A stretch of 64,000 nucleotides of DNA from Allodiplogaster sudhausi (taxonomy: Eukaryota > Nematoda > Chromadorea > Rhabditida > Diplogasteridae), in the NCBI GenBank assembly GCA_945643635.1, contig CALZFC010000016.1:2708501-2772500 (forward strand), written 5' to 3'. Made by a program: the position numbers and the translations under genes. The notes under the pieces were generated by a model. The model did no database searches and was not told the origin of the DNA. It saw nothing but the letters and a program-made list of their open reading frames with translations. Shown in pieces: positions 13,301 through 27,500 of the stretch (position 1 is its first letter; every line of letters begins with the position of its first letter).

Positions 13301-16300
13301 CTTGCTTAGTTTGAAGCAAACATGAAACAAAAAAATTTCTGACATGGCCATTGAACTATATTTCCGAATCTCAATCTTCCTTAATACTTGGACTTCCGGT
13401 CTAAGACTGTTCATGGAAAATCAAGGGACTATAATGACTATCCTCGCATAAGTAGAAGCCAATAAAATTTTTGACAACTCCATTGAGTTAAATTTACGGG
13501 CGTGAATCTTCCTACACGTATAATGTCTTCTGCACTTCTTCCGCAAGTCATCTGCACTTCTTCTGCAGCCTAAAATTTAGATGGGATAGATATCAGGTGA
13601 TCTTGAAGATTATGTTCGCTTAGTTTGAAGCCAATATGAAAGAAAAAGTTCTGAAATGGCCATTGAGCTAAGGACCTCAATTTTCCTGAATAATGGACTT
13701 CAGGTCTAAGACTGTTCATGGGAAATCAAATGACCAGAATGACCATCCTTGCTTAGTTTGAAGCAAACATGAAACAAAAAAATTTCTGACATGGCCATTG
13801 AACTATATTTCCGAATCTCAATCTTCCTTAATGCTTGGACTTCCGGTCTAAGACTGTTCATGTTAAATCAAGGGACCCTAATGACTATCCTCGCATAAGT
13901 AGAAGCCAATAAAATTTTTGACAACTCCATTGAGTTAAATTTACGGGCGTGAATCTTCCTACACGTATAATTCTTCTGCATTCTTCCGCAAGTCATCTGC
14001 ACTTCTTCTGCAGCCTAAAATTTAGATGGGATAGATATCAGGTGATCTTGAAGATTATGTTCGCATAGTTTGAAGCCAATATGAAAGAAAAAGTTCTGAA
14101 ATGGCCATTGAGCTAAGGACCTCAATTTTCCTGAATAATGGACTTCAGGTTTAAGACTGTTCATGGGAAATCAAGGGACCAGGATGACCATCCTTGCTTA
14201 GTTTGAAGCAAACATGAAACAAAAAAATTTCAGACATGGCCATTGAACTATATTTCCGAATCTCAATCTTCCTTAATGCTTGGACTTCCGGTCTAAGACT
14301 GTTCATGTTAAATCAAGGGACCCTAATGACTATCCTCGCATAAGTAGAAGATAATAAAATTGCTGACAACACCATTGAGTTAAATTTACGGGCGTGAATC
14401 TTCCTACACATATATAACTTCTTCTGCACTTCTTCTGCAAGTCATCTGCACTTCTTCTGCAGCCTAAAATTTAGATGGGATAGATATCAGGTGATCTTGA
14501 AGATTATGTTCGCTAGTAGTTTAAAGCCAATATGAAAGAAAAAGTTCTGAAATGGCCATTGAGCTAAGGACCTCAATTTTCCTGAATAATGGACTTCAGG
14601 TCTAAGACTGTTCATGGGAAATCAAATGACCAGAATGACCATCCTTGCTTAGTTTGAAGCAAACATGAAACAAAAAAATTTCTGACATGGCCATTGAACT
14701 ATATTTCCGAATCTCAATCTTCCTTAATGCTTGGACTTCCGGTCTAAGACTGTTCATGTTAAATCAAGGGACCCTAATGACTATCCTCGCATAAGTAGAA
14801 GATAATAAAATTGCTGACAACACCATTGAGTTAAATTTACGGGCGTGAATCTTCCTACACATATATGTAACTTCTTCTGCACTTCTTCCGCAAGTCATCT
14901 GCACTTCTTCTGCAGCCTAAAATTTAGATGGGATAGATATCAGGTGATCTTGAAGATTATGTTCGCTAGTTTGAAAGCCAATATGAAAGAAAAAGTTCTG
15001 AAATGGCCATTGAGCTAAGGACCTCAATTTTCCTGAATAATGGACTTCAGGTCTAAGACTGTTCATGGGAAATCAAATGACCAGAATGACCATCCTTGCT
15101 TAGTTTGAAGCAAACATGAAACAAAAAAATTTCTGACATGGCCATTGAACTATATTTCCGAATCTCAATCTTCCTTAATGCTTGGACTTCCGGTCTAAGA
15201 CTGTTCATGTTAAATCAAGGGACCCTAATGACTATCCTCGCATAAGTAGAAGATAATAAAATTGCTGACAACACCATTGAGTTAAATTTACGGGCGTGAA
15301 TCTTCCTACACATATATAACTTCTTCTGCACTTCTTCTGCAAGTCATCTGCACTTCTTCTGCAGCCTAAAATTTAGATGGGATAGATATCAGGTGATCTT
15401 GAAGATTATGTTCGCATTAGTTTGAAGCCAATATGAAAGAAAAAGTTCTGAAATGGCCATTGAGCTAAGGACCTCAATTTTCCTGAATAATGGACTTCAG
15501 GTCTAAGACTGTTCATGGGAAATCAAATGACCAGGATGACCATCCTTGCTTAGTTTGAAGCAAACATGAAACAAAAAAATTTCTGACATGGCCATTGAAC
15601 TATATTTCCGAATCTCAATCTTCCTTAATACTTGGACTTCCGGTCTAAGACTGTTCATGGAAAATCAAGGGACTATAATGACTATCCTCGCATAAGTAGA
15701 AGCCAATAAAATTTTTGACAACTCCATTGAGTTAAATTTACGGGCGTGAATCTTCCTACACGTATAATGTCTTCTGCATTTCTTCCGCAAGTCATCTGCA
15801 CTTCTTCTGCAGCCTAAAATTTAGATGGGATAGATATCAGGTGATCTTGAAGATTATGTTCGCTTAGTTTGAAGCCAATATGAAAGAAAAAGTTCTGAAA
15901 TGGCCATTGAGCTAAGGACCTCAATTTTCCTGAATAATGGACTTCAGGTCTAAGACTGTTCATGGGAAATCAAATGACCAGAATGACCATCCTTGCTTAG
16001 TTTGAAGCAAACATGAAACAAAAAATTTCTGACATGGCCATTGAACTATATTTCCGAATCTCAATCTTCCTTAATGCTTGGACTTCCGGTCTAAGACTGT
16101 TCATGTTAAATCAAGGGACCCTAATGACTATCCTCGCATAAGTAGAAGCCAATAAAATTTTTGACAACTCCATTGAGTTAAATTTACGGGCGTGAATCTT
16201 CCTACACATATAATTCTTCTGCATTTCTTCCGCAAGTCATCTGCACTTCTTCTGCAGCCTAAAATTTAGATGGGATAGATATCAGGTGATCTTGAAGATT

Positions 16301-19300
16301 ATGTTCGCATAGTTTGAAGCCAATATGAAAGAAAAAGTTCTGAAATGGCCATTGAGCTAAGGACCTCAATTTTCCTGAATAATGGACTTCAGGTCTAAGA
16401 CTGTTCATGGGAAATCAAATGACCAGGATGACCATCCTTGCTTAGTTTGAAGCAAACATGAAACAAAAAATTTCAGACATGGCCATTGAACTATATTTCC
16501 GAATCTCAATCTTCCTTAATGCTTGGACTTCCGGTCTAAGACTGTTCATGTTAAATCAAGGGACCCTAATGACTATCCTCGCATAAGTAGAAGATAATAA
16601 AATTGCTGACAACACCATTGAGTTAAATTTACGGGCGTGAATCTTCCTACACATATATGTAACTTCTTCTGCACTTCTTCTGCAAGTCATCTGCACTTCT
16701 TCTGCAGCCTAAAATTTAGATGGGATAGATATCAGGTGATCTTGAAGATTATGTTCGCATAGTTTGAAGCCAATATGAAAGAAAAAGTTCTGAAATGGCC
16801 ATTGAGCTAAGGACCTCAATTTTCCTGAATAATGGACTTCAGGTCTAAGACTGTTCATGGGAAATCAAATGACCAGGATGACCATCCTTGCTTAGTTTGA
16901 AGCAAACATGAAACAAAAAAATTTCTGACATGGCCATTGAACTATATTTCCGAATCTCAATCTTCCTTAATGCTTGGACTTCCGGTCTAAGACTGTTCAT
17001 GTTAAATCAAGGGACCCTAATGACTATCCTCGCATAAGTAGAAGATAATAAAATTTTGACAACACCATTGAGTTAAATTTACGGGCGTGAATCTTCCTAC
17101 ACATATAACTGTCTTCTGCACTTCTTCTGCAAGTCATCTGCACTTCTTCTGCAGCCTAAAATTTAGATGGGATAGATATCAGGTGATCTTGAAGATTATG
17201 TTCGCTTAGTTTGAAGCCAATATGAAAGAAAAAGTTCTGAAATGGCCATTGAGCTAAGGACCTCAATTTTCCTGAATAATGGACTTCAGGTCTAAGACTG
17301 TTCATGGGAAATCAAATGACCAGGATGACCATCCTTGCTTAGTTTGAAGCAAACATGAAACAAAAAAATTTCTGACATGGCCATTGAACTATATTTCCGA
17401 ATCTCAATCTTCCTTAATGCTTGGACTTCCGGTCTAAGACTGTTCATGTTAAATCAAGGGACCCTAATGACTATCCTCGCATAAGTAGAAGATAATAAAA
17501 TTGCTGACAACACCATTGAGTTAAATTTACGGGCGTGAATCTTCCTACATATATAACTTCTTCTGCACTTCTTCTGCAAGTCATCTGCACTTCTTCTGCA
17601 GCCTAAAATTTAGATGGGATAGATATCAGGTGATCTTGAAGATTATGTTCGCATAGTTTGAAGCCAATATGAAAGAAAAAGTTCTGAAATGGCCATTGAG
17701 CTAAGGACCTCAATTTTCCTGAATAATGGACTTCAGGTCTAAGACTGTTCATGGGAAATCAAATGACCAGGATGACCATCCTTGCTTAGTTTGAAGCAAA
17801 CATGAAACAAAAAAATTTCTGACATGGCCATTGAACTATATTTCCGAATCTCAATCTTCCTTAATGCTTGGACTTCCGGTCTAAGACTGTTCATGGAAAA
17901 TCAAGGGACCCTAATGACTATCCTCGCATAAGTAGAAGCCAATAAAATTTTTGACAACTCCATTGAGTTAAATTTACGGCGTGAATCTTCCTACACGTAT
18001 ATGTCTTCTTCTGCACTTCTTCCGCAAGTCATCTGCACTTCTTCTGCAGCCTAAAATTTAGATGGGATAGATATCAGGTGATCTTGAAGATTATGTTCGC
18101 TTAGTTTGAAGCCAATATGAAAGAAAAAGTTCTGAAATGGCCATTGAGCTAAGGACCTCAATTTTCCTGAATAATGGACTTCAGGTCTAAGACTGTTCAT
18201 GGGAAATCAAATGACCAGGATGACCATCCTTGCTTAGTTTGAAGCAAACATGAAACAAAAAAATTTCTGACATGGCCATTGAACTATATTTCCGAATCTC
18301 AATCTTCCTTAATGCTTGGACTTCCGGTCTAAGACTGTTCATGTTAAATCAAGGGACCCTAATGACTATCCTCGCATAAGTAGAAGATAATAAAATTGCT
18401 GACAACACCATTGAGTTAAATTTACGGGCGTGAATCTTCCTACATATATAACTTCTTCTGCACTTCTTTTGCAAGTCATCTGCACTTCTTCTGCAGCCTA
18501 AAATTTAGATGGGATAGATATCAGGTGATCTTGAAGATTATGTTCGCATAGTTTGAAGCCAATATGAAAGAAAAAGTTCTGAAATGGCCATTGAGCTAAG
18601 GACCTCAATTTTCCTGAATAATGGACTTCAGGTCTAAGACTGTTCATGGGAAATCAAATGACCAGGATGACCATCCTTGCTTAGTTTGAAGCAAACATGA
18701 AACAAAAAAATTTCTGACATGGCCATTGAACTATATTTCCGAATCTCAATCTTCCTTAATGCTTGGACTTCCGGTCTAAGACTGTTCATGGAAAATCAAG
18801 GGACCCTAATGACTATCCTCGCATAAGTAGAAGCCAATAAAATTTTTGACAACTCCATTGAGTTAAATTTACGGGCGTGAATCTTCCTACACATATAATG
18901 TCTTCTGCACTTCTTCCGCAAGTCATCTGCACTTCTTCTGCAGCCTAAAATTTAGATGGGATAGATATCAGGTGATCTTGAAGATTATGTTCGCTTAGTT
19001 TGAAGCCAATATGAAAGAAAAAGTTCTGAAATGGCCATTGAGCTAAGGACCTCAATTTTCCTGAATAATGGACTTCAGGTCTAAGACTGTTCATGGGAAA
19101 TCAAATGACCAGGATGACCATCCTTGCTTAGTTTGAAGCAAACATGAAACAAAAAAATTTCTGACATGGCCATTGAACTATATTTCCGAATCTCAATCTT
19201 CCTTAATGCTTGGACTTCCGGTCTAAGACTGTTCATGGAAAATCAAGGGACCCTAATGACTATCCTCGCATAAGTAGAAGCCAATAAAATTTTTGACAAC

Positions 19301-20099
19301 ACCATTGAGTTAAATTTACGGGCGTGAATCTTCCTACACATATATGTACTTCTTCTGCACTTCTTCTGCAAGTCATCTGCACTTCTTCTGCAGCCTAAAA
19401 TTTAGATGGGATAGATATCAGGTGATCTTGAAGATTATGTTCGCTAGTTTGAAGCCAATATGAAAGAAAAAGTTCTGAAATGGCCATTGAGCTAAGGACC
19501 TCAATTTTCCTGAATAATGGACTTCAGGTCTAAGACTGTTCATGGGAAATCAAATGACCAGATGACCATCCTTGCTTAGTTTGAAGCAAACATGAAACAA
19601 AAAAATTTCTGACATGGCCATTGAACTATATTTCCGAATCTCAATCTTCCTTAATACTTGGACTTCCGGTCTAAGACTGTTCATGGAAAATCAAGGGACC
19701 CTAATGACTATCCTCGCATAAGTAGAAGCCAATAAAATTTTTGACAACTCCATTGAGTTAAATTTACGGGCGTGAATCTTCCTACATATATAACTTCTTC
19801 TGCACTTCTTCCGCAAGTCATCTGCACTTCTTCTGCAGCCTAAAATTTAGATGGGATAGATATCAGGTGATCTTGAAGATTATGTTCGCATAGTTTGAAG
19901 CCAATATGAAAGAAAAAGTTCTGAAATGGCCATTGAGCTAAGGACCTCAATTTTCCTGAATAATGGACTTCAGGTCTAAGACTGTTCATGGGAAATCAAA
20001 TGACCAGGATGACCATCCTTGCTTAGTTTGAAGCAAACATGAAACAAAAAATTTCTGACATGGCCATTGAACTATATTTCCGAATCTCAATCTTCCTTA

Positions 20100-23000
20100 A
20101 TGGTTCCGGTCTAAGACTGTTCATGGAAAATCAAGGGACTATAATGACTATCCTCGCATAAGTAGAAGCCAATAAAATTTTGACAACTCCATTGAGTTAA
20201 ATTTACGGGCGTGAATCTTCCTACACATATATAACTTCTTCTGCACTTCTTCTGCAAGTCATCTGCACTTCTTCTGCAGCCTAAAATTTAGATGGGATAG
20301 ATATCAGGTGATCTTGAAGATTATGTTCGCATAGTTTGAAGCCAATATGAAAGAAAAAGTTCTGAAATGGCCATTGAGCTAAGGACCTCAATTTTCCTGA
20401 ATAATGGACTTCAGGTCTAAGACTGTTCATGGGAAATCAAATGACCAGGATGACCATCCTTGCTTAGTTTGAAGCAAACATGAAACAAAAAATTTCTGAC
20501 ATGGCCATTGAACTATATTTCCGAATCTCAATCTTCCTTAATGCTTGGTCTAAGACTGTTCATGTTAAATCAAGGGACCCTAATGACTATCCTCGCATAA
20601 GTAGAAGCCAATAAAATTTTTGACAACACCATTGAGTTAAATTTACGGGCGTGAATCTTCCTACATATATAACTTCTTCTGCACTTCTTCCGCAAGTCAT
20701 CTGCACTTCTTCTGCAGCCTAAAATTTAGATGGGATAGATATCAGGTGATCTTGAAGATTATGTTCGCATAGTTTGAAGCCAATATGAAAGAAAAAGTTC
20801 TGAAATGGCCATTGAGCTAAGGACCTCAATTTTCCTGAATAATGGACTTCAGGTCTAAGACTGTTCATGGGAAATCAAATGACCAGGATGACCATCCTTG
20901 CTTAGTTTGAAGCAAACATGAAACAAAAAATTTCTGACATGGCCATTGAACTATATTTCCGAATCTCAATCTTCCTTAATGCTTGGACTTCCGGTCTAAG
21001 ACTGTTCATGGAAAATCAAGGGACTATAATGACTATCCTCGCATAAGTAGAAGCCAATAAAATTTTTGACAACTCCATTGAGTTAAATTTACGGGCGTGA
21101 ATCTTCCTACATATATAACTTCTTCTGCACTTCTTCCGCAAGTCATCTGCACTTCTTCTGCAGCCTAAAATTTAGATGGGATAGATATCAGGTGATCTTG
21201 AAGATTATGTTCGCATAGTTTGAAGCCAATATGAAAGAAAAAGTTCTGAAATGGCCATTGAGCTAAGGACCTCAATTTTCCTGAATAATGGACTTCAGGT
21301 CTAAGACTGTTCATGGGAAATCAAATGACCAGGATGACCATCCTTGCTTAGTTTGAAGCAAACATGAAACAAAAAAATTCTGACATGGCCATTGAACTAT
21401 ATTTCCGAATCTCAATCTTCCTTGGGTCTAAGACTGTTCATGGAAAATCAAGGGACTATAATGACTATCCTCGCATAAGTAGAAGCCAATAAAATTTTTG
21501 ACAACTCCATTGAGTTAAATTTACGGGCGTGAATCTTCCTACATATATAACTTCTTCTGCACTTCTCTTGCAAGTCATCTGCACTTCTTCTGCAGCCTAA
21601 AATTTAGATGGGATAGATATCAGGTGATCTTGAAGATTATGTTCGCATAGTTTGAAGCCAATATGAAAGAAAAAGTTCTGAAATGGCCATTGAGCTAAGG
21701 ACCTCAATTTTCCTGAATAATGGACTTCAGGTCTAAGACTGTTCATGGGAAATCAAATGACCAGGATGACCATCCTTGCTTAGTTTGAAGCAAACATGAA
21801 ACAAAAAAATTTCTGACATGGCCATTGAACTATATTTCCGAATCTCAATCTTCCTTAATTTGGTCTAAGACTGTTCATGTTAAATCAAGGGACCCTAATG
21901 ACTATCCTCGCATAAGTAGAAGCCAATAAAATTTTTGACAACTCCATTGAGTTAAATTTACGGGCGTGAATCTTCCTACATATATAACTTCTTCTGCACT
22001 TCTTGCAAGTCATCTGCACTTCTTCTGCAGCCTAAAATTTAGATGGGATAGATATCAGGTGATCTTGAAGATTATGTTCGCTTAGTTTGAAGCCAATATG
22101 AAAGAAAAAGTTCTGAAATGGCCATTGAGCTAAGGACCTCAATTTTCCTGAATAATGGACTTCAGGTCTAAGACTGTTCATGGGAAATCAAATGACCAGG
22201 ATGACCATCCTTGCTTAGTTTGAAGCAAACATGAAACAAAAAATTTCTGACATGGCCATTGAACTATATTTCCGAATCTCAATCTTCCTTAATGCTTGGA
22301 CTTCCGGTCTAAGACTGTTCATGTTAAATCAAGGGACCCTAATGACTATCCTCGCATAAGTAGAAGATAATAAAATTGCTGACAACACCATTGAGTTAAA
22401 TTTACGGGCGTGAATCTTCCTACATATATAACTTCTTCTGCACTTCTTTTGCAAGTCATCTGCACTTCTTCTGCAGCCTAAAATTTAGATGGGATAGATA
22501 TCAGGTGATCTTGAAGATTATGTTCGCATAGTTTGAAGCCAATATGAAAGAAAAAGTTCTGAAATGGCCATTGAGCTAAGGACCTCAATTTTCCTGAATA
22601 ATGGACTTCAGGTCTAAGACTGTTCATGGGAAATCAAATGACCAGGATGACCATCCTTGCTTAGTTTGAAGCAAACATGAAACAAAAAATTTCTGACATG
22701 GCCATTGAACTATATTTCCGAATCTCAATCTTCCTTGGTCTAAGACTGTTCATGGAAAATCAAGGGACTATAATGACTATCCTCGCATAAGTAGAAGCCA
22801 ATAAAATTTTTGACAACTCCATTGAGTTAAATTTACGGGCGTGAATCTTCCTACATATATAACTTCTTCTGCACTTCTTCTTGCAAGTCATCTGCACTTC
22901 TTCTGCAGCCTAAAATTTAGATGGGATAGATATCAGGTGATCTTGAAGATTATGTTCGCTAGTTTGAAGCCAATATGAAAGAAAAAGTTCTGAAATGGCC

Positions 23001-24500
23001 ATTGAGCTAAGGACCTCAATTTTCCTGAATAATGGACTTCAGGTCTAAGACTGTTCATGGGAAATCAAATGACCAGGATGACCATCCTTGCTTAGTTTGA
23101 AGCAAACATGAAACAAAAAATTTCTGACATGGCCATTGAACTATATTTCCGAATCTCAATCTTCCTTAATGCTTGGACTTCCGGTCTAAGACTGTTCATG
23201 TTAAATCAAGGGACCCTAATGACTATCCTCGCATAAGTAGAAGATAATAAAATTGCTGACAACACCATTGAGTTAAATTTACGGGCGTGAATCTTCCTAC
23301 ATATATAACTTCTTCTGCACTTCTTCCGCAAGTCATCTGCACTTCTTCTGCAGCCTAAAATTTAGATGGGATAGATATCAGGTGATCTTGAAGATTATGT
23401 TCGCATAGTTTGAAGCCAATATGAAAGAAAAAGTTCTGAAATGGCCATTGAGCTAAGGACCTCAATTTTCCTGAATAATGGACTTCAGGTCTAAGACTGT
23501 TCATGGGAAATCAAATGACCAGGATGACCATCCTTGCTTAGTTTGAAGCAAACATGAAACAAAAAATTTCTGACATGGCCATTGAACTATATTTCCGAAT
23601 CTCAATCTTCCTTGGTCTCTAAGACTGTTCATGGAAAATCAAGGGACTATAATGACTATCCTCGCATAAGTAGAAGCCAATAAAATTTTTGACAACTCCA
23701 TTGAGTTAAATTTACGGGCGTGAATCTTCCTACATATATAACTTCTTCTGCACTTCTCTTGCAAGTCATCTGCACTTCTTCTGCAGCCTAAAATTTAGAT
23801 GGGATAGATATCAGGTGATCTTGAAGATTATGTTCGCATAGTTTGAAGCCAATATGAAAGAAAAAGTTCTGAAATGGCCATTGAGCTAAGGACCTCAATT
23901 TTCCTGAATAATGGACTTCAGGTCTAAGACTGTTCATGGGAAATCAAATGACCAGGATGACCATCCTTGCTTAGTTTGAAGCAAACATGAAACAAAAAAT
24001 TTCTGACATGGCCATTGAACTATATTTCCGAATCTCAATCTTCCTTAATGCTTGGACTTCCGGTCTAAGACTGTTCATGTTAAATCAAGGGACCCTAATG
24101 ACTATCCTCGCATAAGTAGAAGATAATAAAATTGCTGACAACACCATTGAGTTAAATTTACGGGCGTGAATCTTCCTACATATATAACTTCTTCTGCACT
24201 TCTTTTGCAAGTCATCTGCACTTCTTCTGCAGCCTAAAATTTAGATGGGATAGATATCAGGTGATCTTGAAGATTATGTTCGCATAGTTTGAAGCCAATA
24301 TGAAAGAAAAAGTTCTGAAATGGCCATTGAGCTAAGGACCTCAATTTTCCTGAATAATGGACTTCAGGTCTAAGACTGTTCATGGGAAATCAAATGACCA
24401 GGATGACCATCCTTGCTTAGTTTGAAGCAAACATGAAAAAAAAATTTCTGACATGGCCATTGAACTATATTTCCGAATCTCAATCTTCCTTGGGTCTAAG
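20100..24500 (+). repeat. Cluster of C modules with a short tail deletion
   Basis: Several C modules here lose part of the ACTTGGACTTCC segment just before GGTCTAAGACTG. Examples lie near 20101, 20545, 21422, 21858, 22736, 23612 and 24491; an isolated similar case is near 3994. Breakpoints are not identical (CCTTGGTCT, CCTTGGGTCT, AATTTGGTCT, CCTTGGTCTCT). They alternate with intact C modules, so short-C and full-C units form an alternating pattern over about 4 kb. Confidence 0.75.
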
Positions 24501-27500
24501 ACTGTTCATGGAAAATCAAGGGACTATAATGACTATCCTCGCATAAGTAGAAGCCAATAAAATTTTTGACAACTCCATTGAGTTAAATTTACGGGCGTGA
24601 ATCTTCCTACATATATAACTTCTTCTGCACTTCTCTTGCAAGTCATCTGCACTTCTTCTGCAGCCTAAAATTTAGATGGGATAGATATCAGGTGATCTTG
24701 AAGATTATGTTCGCTAGTTTGAAGCCAATATGAAAGAAAAAGTTCTGAAATGGCCATTGAGCTAAGGACCTCAATTTTCCTGAATAATGGACTTCAGGTC
24801 TAAGACTGTTCATGGGAAATCAAATGACCAGGATGACCATCCTTGCTTAGTTTGAAGCCAACATGAAACAAAAAATTTCAGACATGGCCATTGAACTATA
24901 TTTCCGAATCTCAATCTTCCTTAATGCTTGGACTTCCGGTCTAAGACTGTTCATGTTAAATCAAGGGACCCTAATGACTATCCTCGCATAAGTAGAAGAT
25001 AATAAAATTGCTGACAACACCATTGAGTTAAATTTACGGGCGTGAATCTTCCTACATATATAACTTCTTCTGCACTTCTTTTGCAAGTCATCTGCACTTC
25101 TTCTGCAGCCTAAAATTTAGATGGGATAGATATCAGGTGATCTTGAAGATTATGTTCGCATAGTTTGAAGCCAATATGAAAGAAAAAGTTCTGAAATGGC
25201 CATTGAGCTAAGGACCTCAATTTTCCTGAATAATGGACTTCAGGTTTAAGACTGTTCATGGGAAATCAAGGGACCAGGATGACCATCCTTGCTTAGTTTG
25301 AAGCAAACATGAAACAAAAAATTTCTGACATGGCCATTGAACTATATTTCCGAATCTCAATCTTCCTTAATACTTGGACTTCCGGTCTAAGACTGTTCAT
25401 GGAAATCAAGGGACTATAATGACTATCCTCGCATAAGTAGAAGCCAATAAAATTTTTGACAACTCCATTGAGTTAAATTTACGGGCGTGAATCTTCCTAC
25501 ACATATATGTAACTTCTTCTGCACTTCTTCCGCAAGTCATCTGCACTTCTTCTGCAGCCTAAAATTTAGATGGGATAGATATCAGGTGATCTTGAAGATT
25601 ATGTTCGCATAGTTTGAAGCCAATATGAAAGAAAAAGTTCTGAAATGGCCATTGAGCTAAGGACCTCAATTTTCCTGAATAATGGACTTCAGGTCTAAGA
25701 CTGTTCATGGGAAATCAAATGACCAGGATGACCATCCTTGCTTAGTTTGAAGCAAACATGAAACAAAAAATTTCTGACATGGCCATTGAACTATATTTCC
25801 GAATCTCAATCTTCCTTAATGCTTGGACTTCCGGTCTAAGACTGTTCATGTTAAATCAAGGGACCCTAATGACTATCCTCGCATAAGTAGAAGATAATAA
25901 AATTGCTGACAACACCATTGAGTTAAATTTACGGGCGTGAATCTTCCTACATATATAACTTCTTCTGCACTTCTTTTGCAAGTCATCTGCACTTCTTCTG
26001 CAGCCTAAAATTTAGATGGGATAGATATCAGGTGATCTTGAAGATTATGTTCGCATAGTTTGAAGCCAATATGAAAGAAAAAGTTCTGAAATGGCCATTG
26101 AGCTAAGGACCTCAATTTTCCTGAATAATGGACTTCAGGTCTAAGACTGTTCATGGGAAATCAAATGACCAGGATGACCATCCTTGCTTAGTTTGAAGCA
26201 AACATGAAACAAAAAATTTCTGACATGGCCATTGAACTATATTTCCGAATCTCAATCTTCCTTAATGCTTGGACTTCCGGTCTAAGACTGTTCATGTTAA
26301 ATCAAGGGACCCTAATGACTATCCTCGCATAAGTAGAAGATAATAAAATTGCTGACAACACCATTGAGTTAAATTTACGGGCGTGAATCTTCCTACATAT
26401 ATAACTTCTTCTGCACTTCTTCCGCAAGTCATCTGCACTTCTTCTGCAGCCTAAAATTTAGATGGGATAGATATCAGGTGATCTTGAAGATTATGTTCGC
26501 ATAGTTTGAAGCCAATATGAAAGAAAAAGTTCTGAAATGGCCATTGAGCTAAGGACCTCAATTTTCCTGAATAATGGACTTCAGGTCTAAGACTGTTCAT
26601 GGGAAATCAAATGACCAGGATGACCATCCTTGCTTAGTTTGAAGCAAACATGAAACAAAAAATTTCTGACATGGCCATTGAACTATATTTCCGAATCTCA
26701 ATCTTCCTTAATGCTTGGACTTCCGGTCTAAGACTGTTCATGTTAAATCAAGGGACCCTAATGACTATCCTCGCATAAGTAGAAGATAATAAAATTGCTG
26801 ACAACACCATTGAGTTAAATTTACGGGCGTGAATCTTCCTACATATATAACTTCTTCTGCACTTCTTTTGCAAGTCATCTGCACTTCTTCTGCAGCCTAA
26901 AATTTAGATGGGATAGATATCAGGTGATCTTGAAGATTATGTTCGCATAGTTTGAAGCCAATATGAAAGAAAAAGTTCTGAAATGGCCATTGAGCTAAGG
27001 ACCTCAATTTTCCTGAATAATGGACTTCAGGTCTAAGACTGTTCATGGGAAATCAAATGACCAGGATGACCATCCTTGCTTAGTTTGAAGCAAACATGAA
27101 ACAAAAAATTTCTGACATGGCCATTGAACTATATTTCCGAATCTCAATCTTCCTTAATGCTTGGACTTCCGGTCTAAGACTGTTCATGGAAAATCAAGGG
27201 ACTATAATGACTATCCTCGCATAAGTAGAAGCCAATAAAATTTTTGACAACTCCATTGAGTTAAATTTACGGGCGTGAATCTTCCTACACATATATGTAA
27301 CTTCTTCTGCACTTCTTCCGCAAGTCATCTGCACTTCTTCTGCAGCCTAAAATTTAGATGGGATAGATATCAGGTGATCTTGAAGATTATGTTCGCATAG
27401 TTTGAAGCCAATATGAAAGAAAAAGTTCTGAAATGGCCATTGAGCTAAGGACCTCAATTTTCCTGAATAATGGACTTCAGGTCTAAGACTGTTCATGGGA

